Origin: Gliomastix tumulicola
Lineage: Eukaryota; Ascomycota; Sordariomycetes; Hypocreales; Bionectriaceae
NCBI GenBank assembly: GCA_001599755.1
Contig: BCHX01000008.1
Span: 1,736,001 to 1,800,000 of the forward strand
Direction: 5' to 3'
DNA: 64,000 bases
Positions within the stretch are counted from its first letter, which is position 1. The number at the start of each line of letters is the position of its first letter. Shown here piece by piece: positions 10,042 through 21,358 of the stretch. The notes under the pieces are model-generated. The model did no database searches and had not been told where the DNA came from. It was given only the letters and a program-made list of their open reading frames with translations. Both the position numbers and the translations under genes were made by a program.

Positions 10042-11126
10042 CTAGTGAACGAACTGATCCGGCCCAAACGTCCCGCCCAAGTGAACCCTGAGCTCATCCT
10101 TGCTCACAATCTCTGCCTTCTTCGCTGCAAGCTCCTCGACGTCCCAGTTCGTCGCGATAGTCCTTCCCGATAGGAACTTGGCGGCATCGCTGCAGAGCCA
10201 TGCCACCGTGCCGCCTACAAGCTCTGGCGAGCTCAGCTCGAACCTCCTGAAGGCATCGAGCAGCATGTCCGTCTCGACGATGCCAGGATGCAGTCCAATG
10301 GCGACGACATTGGGATATGCCGTGGCGAGGTGCGCCAGCAGCTGCATCGTGGCAAGTTTGCTGATGGAGTAGCCCGAGATCGCCGGGTGAATCTGCCAAG
10401 CGCCACATGTGACGACGTTCACTATGGTTCCGGGTGAAGTGGGCGTGGGTAGGGCGTTGATGAAGCCCTGTGAAAGGAGGAAAGCCGCCTTGGTGTTGAC
10501 CTCCTATCCCTCCCTCCGGTTAGAAATGGCCCGTCTCAGAGTTCCCAGGGTTTCACTCCTAGGCAGGTCAGGAGCTTACAAAGTTGTTCCACCATTCGTC
10601 TGGGTTCTCGCTGAGCATGTCCCCGCCCCCAGAGATAACGCCGGCATTGTTCACAAGCGCATCGGCATGGCCAAATTTGCTCTTCACTTCCGAGTACAAC
10701 CTGGCTACGTCGGTAGCGTTGGCAATGTTGGCGGGCACGGCCAGAGTCTCAATGGTGGGATCAATGCCGGCCACAATGGCCTTTACACACTCGAGCTTGC
10801 CTGCATTTGTAGCCACAAGTACGAGTGCCTTGACGCCTGCTCGGGCAAGGATCGGGACGATGCCCTATATCGTGTGAGGCAGCACTCTCAGGTGAGACGT
10901 AACGGTTTCCGGGCGTACCTTGGCACCTATCCCGCGGCTGGCACCCGTCACGATGACGACCTTTCCATGCAAATTCAGGTCCGTTTTCGATGGGTCAATG
11001 GCAGGATACGCCTCCGTGTGCACGGTTGGTGTGAACTGGAGGCTTATACAGGTCAGCTCTCTTCCGTACACTGTAGCAAGATGCAATATACATTTTGGTG
11101 AAGTGGTCACACGGTAGTTGCTCCAT
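10042..11126 (-). CDS. Short-chain dehydrogenase/reductase (SDR)
   Basis: Minus-strand exons 11126-11113, 11042-10919, 10864-10580 and 10503-10042 give 294 residues. The classical SDR pattern is present: TGASRGIG cofactor loop near residue 37, NNAG motif, and YSISK with the catalytic Tyr and Lys. The residue 13 before that Tyr, normally Ser, is Thr. A 14-nt first exon (MEQLP) supplies the only well-placed ATG (A at -3, G at +4); its intron ends AAG, so this junction is the least certain part. Such enzymes oxidise or reduce small alcohols and ketones with NAD(P)H; the substrate cannot be inferred. It converges on the MDR reductase with 252 bp between stops. Confidence 0.82.
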
Positions 11127-11502
11127 GATATGTGGTATTTACTCTGCAAAGGGTGGACTGGAAGCCAGGAGAAAACGCAAGCCGTAACAGTGTCTTCAGA
11201 GACAGGGTTCTGTTTGGCCATGGTGACGGGCGGATGACGGGTTAAGTACTCGAGGCGGAGTGAACCTAAGATTGCTGAATATCGGCGTCCTCGTTCCTTT
11301 GCTTCCGAGCGCTGCTGCAGTAGCTGAACTGCAGCTTTACACCCAGTCTTGGCGTCGATAAAGCATGCCGACGAAACTTTCTCTTTTTGGCATAGGTAGA
11401 CCACAGGGTCACAAGATTTAGGTGCTTCAGGTGTCCGAATGATGGAGGAGTGAAGGAGTATCGTCTTGAGCAACATACAAATATGATGCCTCATTAATGT
11501 CG
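11127..11502. other. Intergenic between SDR start and HET gene stop
   Basis: 376 bp holding the SDR promoter and the 3' UTR of the HET gene; both are on the minus strand. A short ATG-led frame begins at 11222 and could act as an upstream frame for the SDR transcript. Confidence 0.5.
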
Positions 11503-13389
11503 TTACATAATCCTTACGAGCCGGGCGCTGGTCTGGGCACGAGGTGCCTCGCCGTCCATCAGTCCATGCACGTATGCTGCTCCTAGGAAGGAGAATCTGT
11601 TTCCGCCATCCCCGGCCCAATCAAGTGAAGCGTCCTCAGGACGGAGCACGTAGGCCATGCCACCACCAGCAAGTATGGCAATATCATCACCAACCTGAGC
11701 GGCCCCCGACACCAGGCCAATCAATTTGTCTGGCGTAAGTGCGAGTCGCCTTCCGGTACACGCCGCAGCCATCGCAATAGTTGTGCGGCGCATGTACACG
11801 CCTTCGAGATCCCCATCCGCGCCCTCCGAGCTCACATCAGGAATATCTTCTGGAAAGACAAGCCCCACACCACGCTTCCCCTGATCACCCCGTCGTTGCT
11901 GGAAGTCTGCAGTCAACGTCCGCTTGAGCACTGTTTCTAGCGGCTCGCTCGTTGGCGCATACTCGTCTGGCATGCCAGAGGATCTGAGCCAAGTTATCAG
12001 GCCTCTGGTAGTATCGATAATGTCGGCGGGGTTGACATCCACCTCTCCTGCAGCCAGGATTATGGGTGAAATGGCCTCGATCCTGCCAAGGTGCCAGCTC
12101 CAGAGACTCAGTATCCCTGTGTCCCTCTCAATCGCAAAAGGATAGTTTTGGAATGATGCATCGCCGCTGGCACGATATACATCTGTGCCTGGTGTGCTAT
12201 CGCTGATGAATGTCTGCTGTACGTCTCCCGACGCGGCATCAGGAATATAAGCATATGCTAGAGGGGACTCTGCCGGTTCGCTGCCCTTTCTACCCTCGTC
12301 TCTGGCCCAATTGGGGGCCCACGATGGCAAGCCTGCCTCACGAGCTCGCTGGGGCTCGCAGAAATTGAGAACATGCAGTGAACCATACCGAGTTAGATGG
12401 GCTTCCACAAGGTCGACGTAGACTTCGTTCACAGTCCGATGGTAATTCGGTATCAGTTCTTCGGACGAGTAGTCAGAGCTCATTCCGAGCAGTCCGTATA
12501 CCTTGTCCCTCGGGTCTGTCGCGTGGTGGTTCCTTATTGTGTCGAGCAGCCACAGAAGTGGTCGCCTGAAGCCTTTGTGATAGTCCATCTTTAGATTGAG
12601 CAACGTCATGATACCTGGCACACGTTGCAAAGCTGACGACCTTGCCTGAAACATGTCCCCGGCATCACGTTCAAGCTGGACATAGGCCGGCAGCAGTGTT
12701 GCCCACAGCTGCGGGAACGTGATGGCCTGTGTGCCAGAGAAGAAGCCCAAGTTCAAATTGGACAGACATGCTTCCTGGACAATCCATATCCGTTGCCACC
12801 AGTCGCGACGGCAGAGATCTATAAGGCCCTTGCCATAGTCCTCGTCACTTACGACCAAGCTGTGAAAGCCCTCAAAATGCTTGTATTTCTCTGGATCGTC
12901 CTTCTGAGTCAAGTCATCGACGTGCTCCGACACATAGCGAGCGACCTCTAATACCTTGACCACAGCGGCGCGATCATTCTCCTTTTCTTCGCCAAGCCAG
13001 ACTAGAGTGCCAAACGCCGTTGAGTAGATGTCTTTCATTCGAAGCACCTGAGCACTGCGCTCCGCTATGTCGTCTTGGTTGATGCAGATGGCGTCCACCC
13101 ATAGCAATGTCTGTCTTCCGGGAGACGTTTTCCCGCTATGGCGGCTGAACTCTGACAGACAGGCGGCAAGATTGGCCGTGACGTGCAATACCTTGTCGTC
13201 AATGGTGATGGGTTTCGTGACTGCGAGATCGCCCCAAGTGTAGGACAAGGCCATGAAGGGGACCGATCCCAATGGCGCTTGCACCACGGAGCATTGAACA
13301 GTGGCGGTCTCATCGTTCCCCGGGGGAGTAAGCCGGATGAATCTGCATTCTTTCTCAGAGAGGGGNGAATAAGAAAAGGCTGAGGACAT
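11503..13389 (-). CDS. HET-domain (heterokaryon incompatibility) protein
   Basis: A single uninterrupted frame of 628 residues. The HET signature is clear: ALSYTWG near residue 47, then LLWVDAICINQDD near residue 100 and a WWQRIWIVQEA segment near residue 205; the C-terminal half is variable, as usual. HET proteins trigger cell death when genetically different hyphae fuse, and many copies have unknown partners. I chose the ATG at 13389 (MSSAFSY), which matches the usual family opening; an in-frame ATG at 13455 would add 22 residues. The sequence has one ambiguous base at 13366, but it is the third base of a TCN codon, so the residue is Ser whatever the base. No frameshift or early stop is seen. 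Confidence 0.9.
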   Translation of the reverse strand: MSSAFSYXPLSEKECRFIRLTPPGNDETATVQCSVVQAPLGSVPFMALSYTWGDLAVTKPITIDDKVLHVTANLAACLSEFSRHSGKTSPGRQTLLWVDAICINQDDIAERSAQVLRMKDIYSTAFGTLVWLGEEKENDRAAVVKVLEVARYVSEHVDDLTQKDDPEKYKHFEGFHSLVVSDEDYGKGLIDLCRRDWWQRIWIVQEACLSNLNLGFFSGTQAITFPQLWATLLPAYVQLERDAGDMFQARSSALQRVPGIMTLLNLKMDYHKGFRRPLLWLLDTIRNHHATDPRDKVYGLLGMSSDYSSEELIPNYHRTVNEVYVDLVEAHLTRYGSLHVLNFCEPQRAREAGLPSWAPNWARDEGRKGSEPAESPLAYAYIPDAASGDVQQTFISDSTPGTDVYRASGDASFQNYPFAIERDTGILSLWSWHLGRIEAISPIILAAGEVDVNPADIIDTTRGLITWLRSSGMPDEYAPTSEPLETVLKRTLTADFQQRRGDQGKRGVGLVFPEDIPDVSSEGADGDLEGVYMRRTTIAMAAACTGRRLALTPDKLIGLVSGAAQVGDDIAILAGGGMAYVLRPEDASLDWAGDGGNRFSFLGAAYVHGLMDGEAPRAQTSARLVRIM

Positions 13390-14237
13390 TGTGGTTGTTC
13401 TCAGGTTTCTCGGGTTATGAGAACGTCCAAATGTCTGGTCGGAGTGTGTGCTCATTCCTTCCGAGAGGTGGTCGACAGATATCCATGCTTATGACAGCCC
13501 TCGAAGAGGATGCACGAGGAATTACACCCAGAAAAAATATCCTTGAATCGAGATGGAGCATTGCTTACTCTTGCATACCATGACCTAAATAAGAATATGT
13601 TATTATTAGAGCCGGCTCCTCGAGTCTCTCGAGATCACGGAGGACAAGCAATGGAAAGCACCCATAATTGGAGCGCGTCGCGTGTATCAGTGGACTCGAT
13701 ACTGGGGTACTTCCTGCACTTCGGCTAAAAGTACAGGAAAGGTACTGTACTAGCTGAGTCCACCAACATCACCAAGAAAATAGCCCCATAGTACTTCGAC
13801 TGCCTCCAACGGAACTTGAGCGCCCCGCACAAAGAGGTACCGACCTGGAGGCGCGTTGAGTCCCTGTGCCAGCCGAGCTCCAGGTTAGTCAGTCCGCGCA
13901 AGTTATTGGATTGCGTGCATGCTCCAACCTTGCCATCATCCAATCCCTCTCCCAATCAACCTGCCACCCTTCGTCCCGTCCTCGACAATCGCATGGTCGC
14001 TTCTGCCTCCCATAGCAATCGATATAACCTATCACGGTGCAGCTCATCATTAGCGCATCTTTTATGCTATTGTACGCCCAGTCCCAACCTCTCGCGCAAT
14101 AGCCCGCCTATCCCCCACACGCGCGCCGCGACACAACCGGGAGCTTTCGCCACGCGACGGGCACACTTCCACCTTGCCCAAGCCTCAGCTCGACACACAA
14201 TTGGGCCATCACAATCGCCTTCTTCTAGGCGACAACA
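13390..14237. other. Divergent intergenic region, HET gene and PDS5
   Basis: 848 bp. The part near the HET gene is AT-richer; the 200 bp before PDS5 are C-rich with pyrimidine tracts. No coding exon or RNA gene is seen. Confidence 0.55.
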
Positions 14238-17200
14238 ATGGCGCGACGCCGTGCAAGGGCCCAGGCGGCCGAGGAGCAGGAGCAGGAGGAAGAGGTCGTG
14301 CAGCAACCGGACGCGGACCAGGTCGAGGAAGACGATGCGGAAGAGGCTGGACAGCACGAGGAGCGCGAGGGCGAGCAATCTTTGAAGTTCAACGAGGAGC
14401 TGTCATGGCGGCCTGCAAAGCCTATACCTACCGGCACCCTCATCCCGCGACTCGAGAGGCTCTCGGCCGAGCTGTCAGAATTCGACCAGGGAGCCGTCAA
14501 CCTCGACTCCATCAAGGATGTCGCCGAGAAACTCGCGCACCGACATCTCCTGCAGCACAAGGACAAAGGTGTCAAGGCATATACGGCCTGCTGTCTTGTC
14601 GACATACTGCGCCTCTATGTACCAGATGCCCCGTTCACCAGCGACCAACTGAAGGTTAGCAGAGGCTCCCTCGACATTCCCAATTGACTGCCTATCGTTC
14701 CATGACATACTAACGAAGCGACTCAGATGATGTACGGGTTGTTTGTCAAGGAAATCCTACCCGCCCTGTACGATCCGTCAGATCCTTATAACATGCAACA
14801 CAAATATGTGCTCGTCTCCTTGACGGAAGTCAAGAGCGTACTACTTATATACGACATTGACGATGCCGACAAGCTTGTCTTGCATCTGTTCAACTCAACT
14901 TTCGACGGTATATCGGGTTCCAAATCCAAGTCTGGGGAACAAATCGCCAAAGACGTCGAGCTTCATCTAACGACGATGCTCACGCTCCTCATCGACGAGT
15001 CCTCAGGCAGCGTGTCAGCCAATGTCATTGATGCGATTATTAGCCAGTTCTTGCGAGCTGTCCCTCCGGGCGGTGTTAGGAGCAGGGAGCAGAACGGGAA
15101 CCAGGCGACGCTATTGCACAAGACTGAGCCCCCTGCGTACACCATGGCAGCCAAAATCTGCAACGGATGTGCTGATAAGATGACTCGATACGTGAGCCAG
15201 TACTTCGGAGACGTCATTCTTGATTCAGCCAGCTTTGCTTCCAAGTCGAATGGCCATCGGGGCGCCGATTCGGATGATGAGGACGCCAATGCTGGCCCCT
15301 CCGAATCTGATATTAAAAGTCTTCGCCAGGCCCATGCTCTCATTCGGGAGCTTTGGCGCACCGCGCCAACGATCCTGCAGAATGTTGTGCCTCAGATTGA
15401 GGCCGAGCTATCCGCTGACAATATACACCTTCGACTCCTGGCGACGGAGACATTTGGCGACATGATCGCCGGCATTGGAGCTGCTGGACCCCCTCACCCA
15501 CCTGCGCTCGATCCCACCGCCTACCCACCCCTACGAATGGAGAGCGATGTGCCAAGTGACGGGCCAACACAGTCAGGGAGTGTCCTCACCCGTCCGTACT
15601 CTCCTCACTCCTTCGCTCAGGCGCACCCTGGACCCTACCGAAATTTCGTTGGGAGGAAGTTGGACAAATCTGGGGCGATTCGTGCTGCCTGGGTGACGGC
15701 CGTGGGTTATATTGTATCTACGTCTGCTGGAGGCATCGGCCTGAGCCGCGTTGAGGAAGCCGAACTCGTCAAAGATCTGGCCGAGAAGCTCAGTGATAGC
15801 GAGGAAAAGGTTCGCCTTGCAGCCGTCAAGGCCATAGAGCTCTTCGAGTTTCGAGATATCATCTTGAAGCTGGGAGTCAATGGGGGCATCGACAAGGAAG
15901 GCTCCATATTTGCTAGTCTCGGCGACCGCAGCCGTGACAGGAAGCAAGCTGTCCGCGTTGAAGCTATGGTTCTGCTCGGCAAGCTCTGGGCCGTAGGTGC
16001 TGGGGAGATTGCCGATGGCCACGAAGCAGTAACCGCCTGCTTAGGCGCTGTGCCGACACGCATCATCAACACCTTTTACGCCAACGACCCCGATTTAAAT
16101 ATCCTTCTCGACCGGGTTATCTTTGAATATTTGGTGCCTATCAAGTATCCCTATGTCAAGGGCAAGGATGGCAAGTCTAGACAAGCCTCCAGCCAGAGCA
16201 AAGTAGCCCTGACGCAGGCGGCTCAGGACGCACTGAGAGCAGAGAGAATCCTCTTGATGCTCAAGTCTCTGGATGTGCCGGCGCAAAAGGCGTTCTTCGC
16301 AATGCAGGCGAGGCAGCCACAGTTTGCTAAGGCGGTTGGCTTGTTCATACAGCAATGCGAAGCATACAATGGAGGCGACGGCAACGAGAGCAGTCGCGAA
16401 AATGTCAAGGCGTCCATGAACAAAACGCTGGCATGGTTGGGTGCATTCTTCCCCGACGTTCTCAAGGTCCGCACCGATCTCCAGAAATTCGCCAAGCTGA
16501 ATGATCGCCGATGCTACCACCTCATCAAGTTTGCCATCGAGTCTGAGAGCGACTTTCAGAAGGTCCGTAATGCCATCAGCAACGTTATCTCCAGGCTTCA
16601 GGGTGCTTCTGGGTCGGCGAGCACCTCGCTTGATACCCTGATTCCCCTGCTATACCGGTCAAGCAGCCTCATGTTCAATCGCAGCCACCTGACTACGATT
16701 ATGGACTACTCGAAGAGCGATAAGGATGGCCTAGGATCCGTTGCGCACGCAATCCTAAACGACATCTCAAGTCGCAACCCAGACCTGTTCAAGGCTCATT
16801 CCGAAGAACTCCGAAAGTCGATAGTCGACCAGGCACCGTCACCCAGTAAAGCGAATGATTCCTCTGTTGTTGATATCCTGAAGGCCTACTCATCGTACTC
16901 CAAGAAATATCCCAACGAGGTGGGCCTGGACCGGGGATTTGTTCAGACACTGATGGCGTATGCCCTTCATGGGACACCACACAAGGCCGCCAAATATGCT
17001 GTCAACATCATACTATCTAAGGGCGATGATAAAGAAAAGGTCACGGCAACGAATCTCCTTCAGAAGGTCATGAAGGACCTGGCGTACGACTCGCCGTACT
17101 TCCTCAATAGGCTTGCGACCATTGGCCAACTGGCACGCCTCGCACCGAATGTCACGGCCGATTTCGATGACGCAATCAGCGACCTGACAATCAAGGAGAT

Positions 17201-18737
17201 CCTCAGAGAGGTGCGTACTGGGGCCTCAAAAGATGATCCTACATGGGTGGCCGAGCCAGACATGGACAAGGAGCTACAAGCAAAACGCCTCGCACTGAAG
17301 GTGCTTGTCAGCAGAGCTCTCGCCACCTCAGAGGAGGAGGATTCCGAGAACCGAGTCAAGCCCTTGTTCAAGTTGCTCAAGACGTTTGTTGTGTCAGAAG
17401 GCGAGTTCTGCAAAACCAAGGACACGCCGCTGCATCACAAGAAGCATCTGAGACTACTTGCTGGACAGAGTATCCTCAAGCTCTGCACAGTGAAGAAGTA
17501 CGACGACCAGTTCGACCCTGCCAGCTTCAACAAGCTTGCAGAGCTGGCACAGGACACCGAAATCCACGTCAGACGTCGGTTTATGGAGAAGTTGCAGAGC
17601 CACCTCACCAGGGGCGCGCTTCGAGTACGCTTCTACACAATCCTCTTCCTCGTCGCCTTCGAGCCAGACAAAGACGTGAGGGAAAGGATCGAGACGTGGA
17701 TCAGGTCTCGTGCTCGCTTCTATGCAGAGGCGAAGAAACCAGCCATGGAGGCCATGATTGGTAGACTTCTGCCTCTACTAGCTCACCACCCAGACTTCAG
17801 TCCCGATCCTGCCGATCTCTTGGACTTTTCCAGGTACATTCTCTTCTACTTGAGCACAGTTGCCACCGAAGAAAACATCGGGCACATTTACAAATATGCA
17901 GAGCGAGTCAAGCAAACGCTGGACGCGCTGAGCCCTGATGCGAGCGACAACCTCTATATTCTCAGTGACCTGGCCCAGAGTGCCATCCGCAAGTATCAAG
18001 AGAGGCGGAACTGGAGCTTCCAAGCCTGGCCGGCCAAAGTGGGCTTGCCGACTGGCCTCTACACGGCCCTCCCTTCTAGCGAAGCTGCACAGCAGATAGC
18101 AAAGAAGCAGTACATTCCCGACGACCTCGATGAAAAGCTTGACGAACTGATCAAAACCCTGGATCGGAAAAAGGTACGAGTCTAGAGGGGGTCGTACTAG
18201 ACAAGCGCAGTCATGTACAAAGGCTAACAGTTTTCTTCTGGACAGAAGCGGAAGTCTACTCATGAACTGAGTGAGCAGCCGGCCAAGAAGGTCAAGGGTC
18301 AAATCAAGACTGTCATTCGCGAGAAGCCCGCGTCAAAGGCGGCTGCCAAGAAGAAGAATCCCAAGTCGAAGGTCAGGAAGGAAGCAGAATCATCGCCACC
18401 CCTTCACCCTTCGGAGCGGCGACGAAGCGGTCGCGCTCATGCCTCGTCAAGCTACAAAGAGAGAGCCGACGAGGAAGATGACGAGGAGATGTGGGAGGGC
18501 GCTACTGGATGGGACTACGTCGATGAAGATGGGTCGAAGGGGGAGGAAGAGAACAGTGATGACGATGACAATGCAAGCCCGGAAGCCTCACAGGATGAGG
18601 ATGAGAGGCCAGCATCGCGAAGGAGGGCGGCCCAATCAAAGGCCAAAGGCAGGGCTTCGGCAGGCCGAGGGAAGAGCAAGACAGCCAAGGATGACTCGGA
18701 CGTGGATGTTGATTACGATGACGACGATGACGATTGA
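14238..18737 (+). CDS. PDS5: Sister chromatid cohesion protein PDS5
   Basis: Exons 14238-14654, 14727-18173 and 18246-18737 give 1451 residues, the usual fungal Pds5 size. Pds5 binds cohesin, maintains cohesion and, with Wapl and Eco1, sets how long cohesin stays on DNA. The N-terminus is acidic; from about residue 50 the protein is a long HEAT-repeat array, including the characteristic KAYTACCLVDILRLYVPDAP segment. The last exon encodes a basic patch followed by an alternating Lys/Arg and Asp/Glu tail ending in an Asp run, a common Pds5 C-terminus. Both introns are canonical: GTTAGC...CAG and GTACGA...CAG. Confidence 0.95.
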
Positions 18738-19607
18738 AGCAGAGGCTGAGACAGAGGCATCTCAGGCAAGGAAAAGGGCAATAATTTTTCGAATTCGTCT
18801 CCCTCATTGTCCTGGAAACTGGAGGGAAATGTGAGAAGGCTGTCTATTTTCTATAGCTGGTGAGGCGGCATAGGTGGCACATATGTAACTATTCTCTTTC
18901 GCTTCTGAATACCCATTGTTCGGCTCGTTGTCTGTCAATTGCCACCAGGTACATACATATATGTTTTTTTACATCATCTGCAGCCGATGATATTGAGTTG
19001 AGTCAGTAGCTCTCAAAGGGAGTGTCTTCGTGATTGAGTTCAAGTGCCTGATCCATTGCCGTTCCGTAGTCCGATCGAGGATTTCCTCATCAAGTGGCTT
19101 GGTGGTGCCATCAACTCCTCCAACCATTCGCAAACGGCTTCGAAGGTTTCCGTGGTGGATTGTGGAAGCAGACTTGCCAATTCAGGCAGCTCCTGGAGCA
19201 CGAAGATTGAGACACGGGAGGATCGGAATCTTGAGCTGAGTTCCTAGATGCGTATTACACTTGCGGGTTAAGAATTCACTGTCTTGATGGCTCCATAATC
19301 TCCATTTGCATCCTACAATTAGCATCACAGAGCCAAAAAAAAAATATATATATTTAGATATAGCTCCATCTCGGACGAGCATTCCAGCCCGGGCACTTAT
19401 GGGATTCCAAATGTACCGTTCGTTGAGTCGCTTAATATCATAGCACCGCAAAGCTACACTACTGTCACAGGTATAGGACCTTCGAGGAGACTGCAAATCG
19501 TGGGTATCGTTGCATTATCATCGAAGGAGGGATGTTAAGATCGCTAGTAATATGAATCTATAGATATTGTACACGACGGCAAGGGTCTCAAGCGGGTTCT
19601 TCTCGCC
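18738..19607. other. Convergent intergenic region, PDS5 and ATP23
   Basis: 870 bp between two 3' ends. It contains a T run at about 18964 and an A-run followed by (AT)n at 19335-19353, both plausible terminator or UTR sequence. No gene is seen. Confidence 0.55.
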
Positions 19608-20459
19608 TCACCGATACACTTCGTCGAACGGCCTCGTATCTGAGAAGCAAGAGTCCCACACTTGATGGACGACCTGTCTTGCCTGGTCCTCGTCTTTACA
19701 TCTCGGTCGGGCCATGACGGATTGGATGGCCCTCTTCTGAACGCATCGTTGGAATTGTTGTGTCAGGGACCAGTTTCCCCTGGTAAAAGCTTCTCTCGTC
19801 CATCGACATTCGCCGCTCAGCATCGATGCTCGGATCTGTTGAAGTCAGAAGCAGTTAGCCTTCTAATGCCCAGTTATCGAAACAGGAATGGGGTTCCTCA
19901 CCTCTGTGCAGGCAGCATGCTTCAGGTCCTTGTCTCCCATCCAGTCCACCTTGAAGCGAAGATGGTCGTACGCATGCACCATCTCATGCGCCAGCGTATC
20001 CTCGAGGTGCTTCCGGTCCCTCATCTCGTTGGCGCACAGCAGAATCCCGTGCTCCGGGCTGAAGCCGCCCGACTGCCTATGTATCTCACCGTCTTCGGTC
20101 AGGCGCGCCGGGCAGCGGCGGCAGACAACGTTGGACGCGTCGAGGCGCCCGTTGAGGTCGCCGACCTTCTCGGACATGAAGCGCACGACGGGCGAGTAGG
20201 TGAAGAGCCAGTCGCGGTGCTCCTCGCAGCGCTTGCAGTCGCGCTCCTCGTGGACCTTGTAGCGCCACTCGCGGTAGTGGAACATGCCCTCCTTGGTCAT
20301 GCCGCCGGAGAGGATGCGGAAGTAGTTCATCCACCACTTCATCGAGGGGTCGAAGCCGGTGCGCGCGGGATCGTTGGTCAGTTCCTTTGGGCCGTCGGAG
20401 ATGGATGACGTCGGCGTGGCGGCGGCGGGGGCCGCTTTGTTCTCGGTGCCGTCCGCCAT
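19608..20459 (-). CDS. ATP23: Mitochondrial inner membrane metalloprotease ATP23
   Basis: Minus-strand exons 20459-19902 and 19835-19608 give 261 residues. Atp23 cleaves the presequence of ATP synthase subunit 6 and acts as a chaperone for its assembly in the intermembrane space. The zinc-protease signature HEMVH is at residues 158-162. Several Cys pairs (CKRC, CRRC) and a conserved C-terminal part including CVQKRA and DTRPFDEVY match the peptidase M76 family. No classical mitochondrial presequence is present, as expected, because Atp23 uses the disulfide-relay import route. The intron is GTGAGG...CAG. Confidence 0.94.
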
Positions 20460-21358
20460 GATGAATTGTCGATGATACAGGCTCCCTTTCCCCCTTTATA
20501 TTGGTCCAGAGGCAGAAGACAGACACGTTGGATACGCGATGCTCGGGATATGAGGTAGGGGACCAGAAAATATCCCCAGATGTGATCTACAATTTCTCAA
20601 TTTTTAGTTACCCTAGACCTTCCACCCGCCCTCCATGCTGGCCAGACTATGACTATGGGTGACATAAAGGCACTCACTTCAAGACCCCTCCAGGACCATG
20701 AGCGAGTGGAAGGTACCCTGCGTTTGAACCATTGAGTGCCGTTTGATGACTGGATGATTACATGTCGCTATCCTCAACAAACCGCTCACCGCTTTAGATG
20801 ATCATACGACTTGTTGGTCACTGTTGGATACTGTCGTATTCTTCACATGTGGCGGCATGCAAGCAGCACAGTGACGTTTTTCTGTCAGGCTTCTGGTCCC
20901 CCCTGCATGACCTTGTGGATCCCCTGGCACAGATCCACACCCCCCAGCAAAGAATTCGAGGTAGGTGCGTCCGAATCCGGCTATAGCCTGCTACCTGACT
21001 CTTTGAAGGACGAGAACCACTGTGACTCCGTCGAACCAGTGCCAATGCAAAGACAGGCACGTTTGCTGCATGCTAGGCCTCGACGATCCCCCGGATGCTG
21101 ACACTGCCTGCCTCGCTGGCTGCCCGTCGCTACGCCCTGAGCAACCCCCCTCTAACCCGTTGAGTTGACGCTGTGTCAGACGGGCGGATCGAGACACTAG
21201 CTTCCCGGTTTACGTTTTTCGGTGACTGTACAACGACGGTCCTCGAACGAGCGGCATCGAACGAAGACTTTGCCGCGAGCACAGTATTCGTTACACGTCC
21301 ACCCGCCCTTGCTCCATCCACAATCCATGAATAATTGCCGCGTCCTTCCTTGGCGACC
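20460..21358. other. Divergent intergenic region, ATP23 and PRO1
   Basis: 899 bp. The ATP23 side has a CCAAT/TATA-like element close to the start (separate entry). The rest probably includes the PRO1 promoter and leader. Short frames here look random. Confidence 0.55.
20493..20504 (-). promoter_or_regulatory. CCAAT-TATA-like element of ATP23
   Basis: On the minus strand the sequence reads CCAATATAAAGG, 34-45 bp before the ATP23 ATG. Overlap of CCAAT and TATAAA cores suggests a core promoter, although it is very close to the start codon. Confidence 0.35.
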
